Positions 55,691-64,000 of a stretch of DNA of 64,000 bases are shown in pieces. Positions within the stretch are counted from its first letter, which is position 1. Each line of letters opens with the position of its first letter. Source of the stretch: Cydia pomonella. Lineage: Eukaryota > Arthropoda > Insecta > Lepidoptera > Tortricidae. Position numbers and translations under genes: made by a program. Below the pieces are notes generated by a model. That model was not told the DNA's origin. It saw only the letters and a list, made by a program, of their open reading frames with translations, and searched no databases. Location: contig NC_084703.1 of the NCBI RefSeq assembly GCF_033807575.1, positions 12,214,001-12,278,000 on the forward strand. The letters run 5' to 3'.

Positions 55691-56521
55691 CGTGCGTACC
55701 GTGCGGGGCTGATCGCGCTACTGCCGCCGCGAAACTCCGACGTCCCGGCCGAGCGCTCAAACAAAACACCCCGCGCCACTCTGCTCCATTGCGTGCTCGA
55801 GTGGGTGCGAGTACGAGTGGCTGCGGAAATCGAACTTTACAATTAGCTTCCGATAATTATATATTTATATATCTGCACATAGGAAAGTTTTCTAGCAAGG
55901 CACCACATACACTCTCGAATAACGGAAACCGGTACACTAGGGATGTACTAATGTACTTAATTGAATTTTTTAAGTAACTAACACAAAATTTTCGATTTCT
56001 CCTTGACTGAAAGTCTACTGGTAGGTCGTTCCACAATTTAACTACGTGGGCAGTATAAAGGGCTACTTTTTAGGTGGAATCGCTAAGGTGTGCGGATTAA
56101 CGCCCTGCTCTATGAGACAGGTGCAGCGGTAGCAAGCAGCCGTGGGCATCATATCAATAAATTCATTTGGACTCAGCCCATTAAATTACCTTTACAACAC
56201 ATACAACTATAAATTTCTTCACGGGTGTATATGCAGGTTTCCTGACAGTTTTCCATCTCGTGCTGAATCATTATTGATCGTGAAAACGCGCAATGATTTT
56301 TTTTTCGCGATTTAGTGTTTGGACATTTTTCACTATGTAAAGACCAGAGCCGCTATTTTCTATTAGTTATTATTTAAAAGTATGTAGTAAGTATTTGATG
56401 CTTTTTGTTAAAAGCAACAGAGGACGCAATCCGTGAGCAGCTTCCAGATTTCAACATCATTCTTTTTTCATGAGTATATCATAGGTAGACATTTCACTTA
56501 TACCATTTATGTATAATCTTT

Positions 56522-56688
56522 AGCCCTACCACGAGTTTGACACTGACCTGTCACTGACATAATCGCTAGCGTGTGTGTTCCTAACTTACTTTCTATGCAT
56601 CTCGTAATGGCCTAGATGTGCGAGCGAGTATAGAAAGTAGTTACACAGACGTTAGCGAATATATCAGTGTGAAACTCGTGGTAAGGCT
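56522..56688. repeat. Palindromic MITE (AGCCCTACCACGAGTTT ends)
   Basis: Left AGCCCTACCACGAGTTTGAC and the complement of GAAACTCGTGGTAAGGCT pair. Inner arms TCGCTAGCGTGTGTGTT and TTACTTTCTATGC also pair with the right side. The element is 167 bp. Confidence 0.8.
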
Positions 56689-56840
56689 ACATATATAATT
56701 ATATATGAACAAAAACCAAGGTTAAGAGTTTACTTTCCTACGCTTTTACTACGGCGTTCACTCGTCAGGTTTCGTTAAGTGTTCATTGCTATTAAAATTA
56801 TAGCAGGCTTATATTTCTTGTCATGAAATGGACCGAACAT

Positions 56841-56972
56841 ACAGTCGCCATTAGATATATCGGAGTGGCCAACGTGCTCACAAATATCAAAACACGGCTC
56901 TATTGTCGAGGCGTTAGAGTGCGTGTTAATATACTGCACCTCGGCCTCTTTGATATATTTGATGGCGACTGT
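56841..56972. repeat. Palindromic MITE (ACAGTCGCCATTAGATATAT ends)
   Basis: Ends ACAGTCGCCAT and ATGGCGACTGT close a 132-bp element. Arms extend through GATATATCGGAGTGGCC and TCGGCCTCTTTGATATATT. It is non-coding. Confidence 0.85.
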
Positions 56973-57200
56973 CACGCCCACGATGACGCGCAGATTTGTC
57001 AAATATAACATGACAATACGAGTCAAAACTGGTCAAAACACGCGTCTACATGGTCTATAGAGTCCGCAAATATACTTACTTTACTCTTTGGTCCGCAATC
57101 TCGTCGCGCTGTCAACTTGATAGGATCAGCGAACGAAAAAAACATAGAAGACTAACGTCAAACAAAATATCAGCGTAAAAGTGGCCCCACTATTAAAACA

Positions 57201-57370
57201 CGCAATAATAATAACGGACCAATAGCAACTCGTCAAAGTTCAGGTCTTGTTTTCTCCGACGAAACTTCATTTGACCATGATTAGCCAATTTAAACCACCC
57301 GAACTACGATTGGTCTATAATAAAATGAGGCGCTGTGATTGGCTGTAGCGCAGCTCTAGGTAGACGGTTT
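57201..57370 (-). promoter_or_regulatory. CCAAT-rich segment, candidate promoter upstream of LRR gene
   Basis: Three CCAAT-like pentamers occur within 120 bp (GGACCAATAGC on the plus strand; CAGCCAATCAC and AGACCAATCG on the minus strand). They lie just upstream, in minus orientation, of the possible non-coding exon ending at 57080. This is positional inference only. Confidence 0.25.
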
Positions 57371-57579
57371 CATGCAAAATATGTAGACTAGTTTTAAATG
57401 CAATATTTTTTTATGATAATTTATTATTTTATTTTAAAGGCTTCTTATTTGTTCGTTTATTGCACGTGTTTAAAGGCAATTAAGCCTTCGAACCAATTAA
57501 TACATTGTGTCGTTCATCTTATAGGGCACCTGCGACGTTTGCACGCGAGGTGGCACAGAAATATGTCAGATGTAAATTG

Positions 57580-58090
57580 GAATTTTGGATTTTACTCTGA
57601 TCAAGATGAAAACCGATATCTGAGGATCCGAGAGGCCTTATATTTACGAATTTGAGATCAAAATAAAAAAAAAATGCCGCGAGTTGAATTTTAGAATTTT
57701 TCATCCGATCAAGGTGAAAATCCATATCTGAGGACCCGAGCGGCCCTTCATTATGATTCTAAAGTCATATTTGGTAAAAGCACCCTCCATTTTGAATGAA
57801 ACGCCCGATATCTTGAATATCGCCATTTTTGCTCTTATCATGATCATCATTCATCATATAAAAGCAAACACGGAGAAATTTAAGATGTCGGGCGTTTTTG
57901 CCAAATTTGACTTCAGAATCATAATGAAGGGTCACTGGGATCCTTAGATATCGATTTTCATCTCGATCAGAGCCAAAATGCAGAAATCCAAGATGGCGGG
58001 CGTTGGTTTAATTTTGACCTCGTATTCATTGTAAAGGACATCTAGGATCCTCAGATATCGATTTTCATCTTGATCAGAGCAAACATGCAG
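57580..58090. mobile_element. Large palindromic element built of repeated modules
   Basis: A module GATCAAGATGAAAACCGATA / TCTGAGGATCC occurs twice on the plus strand (about 57598 and 57706) and twice on the minus strand (about 57945 and 58045). Both pairs are about 105 bp apart. The centre is also mirrored (ATTATGATTCTAAAGTCATA with TGACTTCAGAATCATAAT; AACGCCCGATATCTTGAA with AAGATGTCGGGCGTT). The whole 510-bp element is therefore an extended palindrome of tandem pairs. No coding. Confidence 0.75.
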
Positions 58091-58129
58091 AAATTCGTAT
58101 TGAACACGTCGTCATAGGAACAGTTTGTA

Positions 58130-58245
58130 TGGGAATAGTACATTACTATAGAGGACGGGAAACGAAGGGTTGCAGGCCAAGTAGATATAGACGGCTGAGC
58201 GTAGCGAGGTCGAATAGGGATATGCGGCCGGCAACCCCCCCGTTT
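58130..58245. repeat. Palindromic repeat (CGGGAAACGAAGGGTTGC)
   Basis: CGGGAAACGAAGGGTTGCAG pairs with GGCAACCCCCCCGTTTCTCG. The centre contains GGCTGAGCGTAGCGAGGTCG. This is a common lepidopteran repeat, from memory. Confidence 0.65.
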
Positions 58246-58332
58246 CTCGCCGAGATTTCACAAACTTGCAATGAAATAATTAAAAAAAATAGGATGATGA
58301 TGATGATGATTGTTATTATTACTTTCGGGTTG

Positions 58333-58497
58333 TTGAATGGGGAACGAAAATTTGATAATTTTTACGCTACGACGCACGGTTTAGGAGATACAGCCCTATA
58401 AAGATTTCTGCATGACTGAAAAAAAAACTTCATGGGGCTGTATCTCCTAAACCGTACGTCGTAGCGCAAAAATAATGAAATTTTTGTTCCCCTTTGA
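58333..58497. repeat. Palindromic MITE with about 66-bp arms
   Basis: Arms GTTGAATGGGGAACGAAAAT, ACGCTACGACGCACGGTTTA and GGAGATACAGCCC are mirrored at the right by GGGGCTGTATCTCCTAAACC and on to CCCCTTTGA. The loop is about 30 bp. If transcribed it would be a long, nearly perfect hairpin. Confidence 0.85.
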
Positions 58498-59654
58498 AGC
58501 CGTGAAACAATATTTAACAAACACAATAAAGAAAAAAAAACACGAAAAAGACAAAAAAAGAAAAAAACTTAATGGCAGAATTTTGCTTATAGGTTTTTTT
58601 GGTTGAATGCCATAATTTGACGTTTAAAAACAAAAGAAGGTTGCCTTACAGGCCTAGGTGTGTAAGGCTGTATGAAATTCCTTTACATATCATCTTCACT
58701 CATCGCATCTGATATGTAGTATTTCCGGACCTAATTTGAAGTAAGTCATGTCAACATTTCATTAAAAGTTTGAGAAAATTAGCATTATTGTTTTTACTAT
58801 TTTCCTCGTATTCTTTCCATAATTTTTCACCGTTCTAACCTTCCCTGGACCTAGAAATATTCCAATACCAAAATTAGCCAAATCGGTCCAGTCGTCCGCG
58901 AACTTAACGAAAAGTTATAAATAGCAGCCAGATACCGCCGGGACTTAATAAGAAAGTACACATAAAAAACCTCCACCTACAACGGCGACTCGTATTTACT
59001 ATCATAAATTTAAATTATTAAAATAACAACCCGAACAAATTAAAAATGAAAGTTTCTTATATCAATGGTTGTTTAAAATGCATAACATCATCCCCATATA
59101 AAGCCGGTTGTGATCAAGAGAAATCAAATTAATATGATTCTAGCTAAACTATACGTAAAAAGTAATCCCATATTTTTTCCAGTGTTGGTTGGAACGACTA
59201 GCACATCATTTATCCGCACAATAAGGCATAATTCTTTCGTTAAAGATATAATTTGAATACTTCTTACTATGACTGTCACAACGGGCCGCCATTTGCGAAC
59301 TAAATAGCTCCGCGGCACAAAATTGACGCCCCGCCCGCTTCGGCACAATGTGTGTGGGGTCATTTTTCAGAGCTAGTTCGACATCTATGTTTATTATCAA
59401 TCGCTGGATAGGATAGGTTGGGTTGGGAAGTAAATGGACACTCTAATTTAAATAAGGATAATTTTATATCTTTAAATAATCGATATTATTTTAGAAACGG
59501 TAATGATAAGAATACTTGTAATAATTAATAATCTATTAGTATTAACTGGTCAGGAAGGACTAGTAGGATTGCTTCATGAACCCTGCTGCCGAACTACATA
59601 ATAGCATAAAATACTTAAGGCCGGTAGACCTTATCCTTTTATATTAAGTTTTAG
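58498..59654. other. AT-rich sequence without recognisable gene
   Basis: No supported gene or bounded element. A G+C-richer patch near 59280-59350 (GGGCCGCCATTTGCGAACTA, CCGCCCGCTTCGGC) has only short frames without motifs. Confidence 0.4.
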
Positions 59655-59662
59655 CTTAGCGT

Positions 59663-60693
59663 TAGGGAATGCAAACCGGTTTTAACCGAAACCGAAAAAA
59701 CCGGTTAAAACCGGTTCTTTGACGGAAACCCAAAACCGGGTTTTTAGAATTTGAAATAACCGGTTTCGGTTTTATTCGGTTTCTTTATTTATTTACCTAA
59801 GTTGCATGTTTTATTCATTATAAGGGTATAAATCGGTCCTAAACCGGTTGAATCGACATCAAATCAAATAAGTAATGTGGTGTTGTGTTAGTTTGATCAT
59901 TTGTAACGCTAAATGAATTTTTACGGTACAAAATACAAAAATACGAAAGATTTAAATAATTTAATGTATTGGCAGTGGCAGGACATCCGTGCTGGTGTAC
60001 GAATTGTATAGTAGTACTTTTTAATAAAAATGGGTATAAAAGGTCTTATTTATAATTTTATTATGCGATGCGCTGTAGAAAAATTCCACGTAATCAATTA
60101 TATTAATGGCAGCTTTAGAGTCTTTTGTTGGTTCGGTGATAACGACTTACCGACAACCTTTTTTGTCTCTTTCGCTCTAATAGGAAAGGGTAGTTCAAAC
60201 CCTAAAGAATGGAATTACTTGACTACCTGTGTTTGCCCAGTTTAAGCTAACACCATCAGTTTCTAATAATATACTAGAAGACAGCGAAAAACTTAGAGCA
60301 AGATTTCGGATTGGGCCATTTGATTTAAGACAAATAACATTAAATTATAAATTGATATTGTCATATATTTAAGAAAAAATGACAAATGACAATGCCTAAC
60401 CAACAAACCAAAAAAATAATTTAATAAAATTGGTTTGTTCCTATTACTAGTTACAAATAACATTAAGTCATTTGACAATTCCCATACAATACAATAAAAT
60501 AGTCAGATATTCTGTCTTTAATTTCGTGATAAAATCGTGTATATATATACTATACTAGCATTCGTTTTCACACGTGAAGCAATATTTTCTTTGTTCCATG
60601 GTGATGAATTTAGGAATTGTTGATTCTTAAAACCGAAACCGGTTTCGGTTTTTTTTGGTAAACCGAAGAAAAAACCGGTTTTTGCATTCCCTA
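59663..60693. mobile_element. hAT-type element (1,031 bp) with AACCGGTT motifs
   Basis: Inverted ends TAGGGAATGCAAACCGGTTT and the complement of AAACCGGTTTTTGCATTCCC are flanked by an exact 8-bp duplication CTTAGCGT (59655-59662 and 60694-60701). Subterminal regions carry many AAAACCGGTT and CCGAAACCGG copies. There is no transposase. Confidence 0.92.
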
Positions 60694-60741
60694 CTTAGCG
60701 TTGTATTATTATTTTTTTTGCTTTTTTGTAAATAGTGATGA

Positions 60742-61920
60742 ATGTGTTCGATAACGAACGGTACCCCACTAAATGTTGTCCCACCTGCTGCATCAAATGT
60801 ACAATGCCCACTTTGCCCACCGGGTCGTCTGTTTAAAGGCCAGAGAGGTCTAAATATCCACTTAGGTCGAACTCACGGTACAAATCCGCCGCAACCCTCT
60901 ACCCTACCAACCCAAGGTTCCCAGCCAAACCAAGGCAATGATACTACAACAGGTCTTGCCACTCTACCTAAGCTAAAGAAATATGTTTGTGTACTCAAAA
61001 ATCTGAAGCTTCAAAGATCCTGGGACGACATTCTCAGCAAGAAAACATACGACGACCTACTCGAAGCCGCTATGGATGTCGATGTGGCGATGCGTTATGG
61101 GTGTTTGAAAGCAGTGGCATTGCCTGAATCCGGAGCATGGCTGCACGCACTACCATCACCACACTTGGGCACACTCTTTGATACCGACTCCCTCCGCATA
61201 GGCGTGGCACTACGACTGGGCAGTGCTGTTTGCGAACCCCACCAGTGTGTGTGCGGGGCTGCAGTCCAAAAAAACGGTCACCACGGACAGCTGCGTACGT
61301 TGCGCCGGCAGGTTCTCCAGACACCAGTGCATTAACGAAATTATTCGGCGTACACTGGTGTCTGCGAATGTGCCTTGTGTCTTGGAGCCCCAAGGCTTAA
61401 ACAGGACCGACGGAAAAAGACCAGACAGTCTGACGCTGATCCCATGGGCGCGAGGACGTAGCCTCATTTGGGACGCGACGTGCGTAAGCACATTTGCCCC
61501 TTCGCATCTCAGCCACACGATACACAAAGCGCGGCTCCAGCTTGCCGAAAACGCCGCCAAATTGAAACGGGCTAAATACTCAAATCTGGAGCCAACCTTC
61601 GATTTTGTACCAGTAGCCGTTGGTTGAGACCAGTGGCCCTTGGTGCGCGGATGCTAAAAGATTTATATGAAAGTTGGGTCAACGCCTCCGAGAAAAAAGT
61701 GGCGACCCCAGGTCCGGCGCATATCTGGTCCAGCATATTTCGTTGGCCGTCCAAAGAGGTAACACCAGCAGCGTGCTAGGCACATTTACCCGGGTACCTG
61801 TCGACCCTAGTATACATATAATATTGTTATTTTTTTAGATTTAGTTTATAAGTTTGTTAATTACTATACAAAAGCACATGTATATAATTTTTTGGGACCT
61901 AATAAATATGTCAATTATTA
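60742..61920 (+). pseudogene. RT-deleted non-LTR retrotransposon: N-terminal zinc finger joined to C-terminal domain
   Basis: The frame from 60742 begins with a C2H2 finger (CPLCPPGRLFKGQRGLNIHL and GRTHG). After about 110 residues it passes without a stop into sequence typical of the C-terminal end of a LINE polymerase: GAWLHALPSPHLGTLF, LRIGVALRLGSAVCEPHQCV. A frameshift near 61285 moves the rest to another frame: RCAGRFSRHQCINEIIRRTL, DGKRPDSLTLIPWARG, LIWDATCVSTFAPSHL. Later stops and shifts occur after 61625. The PD...WDATC block could be a PD-(D/E)XK-like endonuclease of R2/R4-type elements. The reverse transcriptase that should lie between is missing. A 3' UTR with AATAAA ends near 61920. 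The hAT at 59663 inserted just upstream. Confidence 0.7.
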
Positions 61921-61974
61921 TTATTTAAAAAAATAGTATTTTATATTTATATCTAGTTTAAATTCTAGTATAGT

Positions 61975-62040
61975 AGTCGGTCTATAAGTTCTGTCACAAA
62001 GAGTTTGACTATTAAAATGTAATACAAAGGTTTTAATGAA
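61975..62040. repeat. Repeat end with AAGTTCTGTCACAAAG motif
   Basis: It matches the fragment at 12505-12582 (TAAGTTCTGTCACAAAG, TTTGACT, AAAATGTAATA, TTTTAAT). It is a solo end of a dispersed DNA element. Confidence 0.5.
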
Positions 62041-62186
62041 ATATGTCGCCATGATTTGAAAGTTTGTTTAATACTCATCATAACGTAATATAATTAATAA
62101 AAAAAATTGATCGTCATTATATTTCATTCTTGTTTAAATTATGATTTTCGTGCAATGTTACGGCTACCGTGGCGGTGTAGTGCATC

Positions 62187-62305
62187 TGAGGGCCTGCCGC
62201 GAACCACGTTCCACGTGTTGCCTCTCTGTCGCACTTGTAAATTCGTACGTAAGTGTGACAGGGAGGTAACACGTCGAACGTGGTTCGCGGTAAGCCCTCT
62301 GGTAT
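62187..62305. repeat. Near-perfect hairpin element (GGGCCTGCCGCGAACC)
   Basis: Arms GAGGGCCTGCCGCGAACCAC, GTTCCACGTGTTGCCTC and TGTCGCACTTG pair with CAAGTGTGACA-type, GAGGTAACACGTCGAACGTG and GTTCGCGGTAAGCCCTC. The stem is about 50 bp with a loop of about 14 bp. Confidence 0.85.
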
Positions 62306-62373
62306 GCCGTATGTTGAGCTATGTTCGCCGAGAACAGAGTCATCTTAGGTTACGCTGTAATGCGTAAAAGGCA

Positions 62374-62490
62374 CTGGGGCCTACCACGAAAACCGAAATT
62401 CGCAAATTGCGGGGATCTTTATCTTTTACTCTCACTAAGACTTAATTAGAATGACAGAGAAAATGACCGATTTTCGCGGTTATAGCCCTG
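62374..62490. repeat. Palindromic GGGGCCTACCACG element, second copy
   Basis: It is nearly identical to 18835-18960 (GAAATTCGCAAATTGCGGGG, ATCTTTATCTTTTACTCTC). Ends around GGGGCCTACCACGAAAACC and TTTTCGCGGTTATAGCCC pair. Confidence 0.7.
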
Positions 62491-62719
62491 GTCGTTAGTC
62501 GGGAGAGTGAGTGAATCGACGAACAGCATTGTTAAGACTGTATACGAAACATGCTATTGTAGAAGTAAGGTCTCACTTATACCTGAATAAATAACATATT
62601 TATTTGGGTATTTAAATTATTTATTTATGTCACGAGTATTTTGTTCTAAGACAAGTCTGTACTTCAGCTTAACACAATCATGCTGTCAAACTGGTAAAAT
62701 AAAAACTAGAAAAATGTTT

Positions 62720-62960
62720 GTTTTAGGGTCCTCCCTCCCCACACGAAAAGTAGGGAAGACTTTTTGGTTTTAAACTCTATCTAGTTTTTGATAAGGTGAA
62801 TATTTTCGGAAATAATCGTTCCTAAAGAAAAAACGTTCCCCCCTCCCTCCCTCTAACTTTTGAATAATGGGTAGAACTTAATACAATATGATTATATGTA
62901 TATTTATAATATGATCAGTTAAGCCGTTTTTGACTTGTCGGAAAACAAAATCTTTCCTTC
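62720..62960 (-). repeat. Family P repeat, degenerate partial copy
   Basis: Blocks TAGGGTCCTCCCTCCCCACA, TTCGGAAATAATCGTTCC and CCCTCCCTCTAACTTTTGAA correspond to the reverse-oriented copy at 34520-34840. Confidence 0.7.
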
Positions 62961-63371
62961 TTAGTTAAAACACGTACATAGGCAGGGACAAAGCGCTGCG
63001 AAGGTACCTACCCCCTTCTGTTTATTATGTAAACAAGTTTCTATGTAGGGGGGGAGGGGGTCAGTTATCTCTGCAGGTTAATGTACATGATACTTACTAA
63101 TAGTTGTTTAAGGCAACCTATTGTGATGGATGAGTAACAACGGAATCCTACACTAAGCATGGCCAGAGATGCTCTTGGCCGGTTTTCATTTTATTTTTGA
63201 AGTCGTTTTTTTTAACAGTTCCCATAGCAAAGTATTATACAAATGTTTATAACTTAACCACGACTTGTCTCTACCCGGACGCAAAACGTGTTCTCAAAAT
63301 ACCTACTAAAAGCTATTTATCCATTAGGAATGTCCCAGCTATATTTGAATAAATTATTTACAAACGTATTT
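62961..63371. other. Spacer without gene
   Basis: No coding sequence is supported. There is a G-rich tract at 63048-63060 (GGGGGGGAGGGGG). Confidence 0.4.
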
Positions 63372-63819
63372 AAGAGTCCACAGCAAGCTCGGTTCTCCAT
63401 ACAAACGTAGTTACACTCTCATTTCAAAATGACTACCCAAAGTGCTCTGAAACTTACAATAGGATAAGGTATATCTATGCCTGTAATTAGTTTATGTAGC
63501 TTTAGATACCTTTAGAATACAAATACAATACAGCGAATTTAAGTTTTCATACAGAATTTGTTTTTGCTCTATTTCATTTGTTTTATAAGCTGGAGTTATA
63601 TAAACTAGATATACCTCGTGTCATTGTGTTTTTTTGCACAGTTCCATCACAATCTTACACGTAGTTTTAAAATTAGACCGACACTCCGTTTATAGTAGAG
63701 CCTGTTCGGAAAGAGAAGAGTCGTGAAATGTATCGGGCTCCATACATTCCACGACTTTTCTCTTTCCGCACAGACTCTATGTAAAGCGAAGATAGACCGG
63801 GCTTGCTGCGGATTCTTAA
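63372..63819. mobile_element. TTAA-bounded element, copy 2 (no LINE), with nested hairpin MITE
   Basis: TTAAGAGTCC at left and GGATTCTTAA at right bound about 450 bp with inverted CAGCAAGCTCGG ends. The body matches both halves of the copy at 43162-45733 without the LINE. A hairpin MITE of the 39930 type sits inside at 63688-63775 (GAGAAGAGTCGTGAAATG and complement). Confidence 0.75.
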
Positions 63820-63894
63820 TGTTTTTATATTATGTTTAATAAGTTTGTTTAATTATCTGTTCCGAAACTTATGGTGAACTTCAGAGCAATAATT

Positions 63895-63946
63895 TGCTTG
63901 CGAATTCCTTCCCAACTATTTTTGTTACGCCTTGTATAGGTAATTT
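63895..63946. repeat. Solo end of the CAAGGCGTAACAAAAATAG family
   Basis: The complement of CCAACTATTTTTGTTACGCC with TTG and a TA dinucleotide matches the ends of the MITE at 31375-31596. The rest of the element, if present, is outside the matched segment or the window. Confidence 0.5.
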
Positions 63947-64000
63947 AAGAATTGACAACATTTCAATTTTTTGATCGTATTATTTTATTGCTTTTCTACA

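Larger units (their letters stand above)
55691..57200 (-). promoter_or_regulatory. 5' region of the LRR gene, with possible non-coding first exon
   Basis: The 150 bp upstream of the ATG (55690, context CACGATGG) are G+C-rich and look like 5' UTR. Further upstream, a minus-strand segment ending GAGTAAA|GTAAGTATA (donor at 57079-57078) could be a non-coding first exon. Two hairpin MITEs (56522-56688 and 56841-56972) lie between them. Transcript evidence is needed to place the start. Confidence 0.3.

Noticed and set aside
55418..55846. Plus-strand 142-codon frame over the first LRR coding exon
   Set aside because: It is antisense to a minus-strand exon with signal peptide, cysteine cap and LRRs; the plus frame has no domain.

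Overview
This window is animal nuclear DNA, almost certainly from a moth or butterfly (Lepidoptera). It is AT-rich, its genes have GT-AG introns, and most of it is a patchwork of repeats. These include tRNA-derived SINEs of lepidopteran type, short palindromic MITEs, decayed non-LTR retrotransposon 3' ends, and several copies of a repeat that ends in a GGAACCCT motif (called family P here). The order and the family P name come from my recollection of lepidopteran genomes, not from a search.

Three host genes can be supported. (1) A minus-strand gene with two visible 5' coding exons (6503-6336 and 6227-6046) encodes the start of an alpha-helical, armadillo-like protein. It resembles the N-terminus of CIP2A and runs off to the left of its second exon. 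(2) Head-to-head with it, 584 bp away, a plus-strand three-exon gene (7088-11815) encodes a complete 108-residue FKBP12 peptidyl-prolyl isomerase. (3) A minus-strand gene spanning 55690 to 24488 has eight coding exons. They join in frame to a 651-residue secreted protein with about 18 leucine-rich repeats. Its first coding intron is 27.6 kb and appears to use a GC donor.

Layout. 1-5.4 kb: repeats, including a SINE split by a palindromic foldback element that is itself split by a mariner with a nearly complete transposase. 5.5-6.0 kb: two TTAA-flanked MITEs. 6.0-12.4 kb: the divergent gene pair; FKBP12 intron 2 holds a LINE tail split by a 3.3-kb hAT-type element. 12.5-24.4 kb: no host gene recognised; family P copies, LINE tails, SINEs, a DD37D (maT-like) transposase relic and a 4 x 140-bp minisatellite. 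24.5-27.8 kb: seven exons of the LRR gene. 27.8-55.35 kb: its giant intron, filled with nested mobile elements. 55.35-57.4 kb: the first coding exon and the probable promoter side. 57.4-64 kb: palindromic elements, a fourth hAT-type insertion, an RT-deleted LINE and further MITEs.

The three genes have no evident shared pathway; FKBP12 and the CIP2A-like gene may share a promoter region. The most unusual content is the nested insertions, whose order can be read from exact target duplications, and two LINE copies that kept accessory domains while losing reverse transcriptase. I see no bacterial-type system, CRISPR array or canonical tRNA/rRNA gene.
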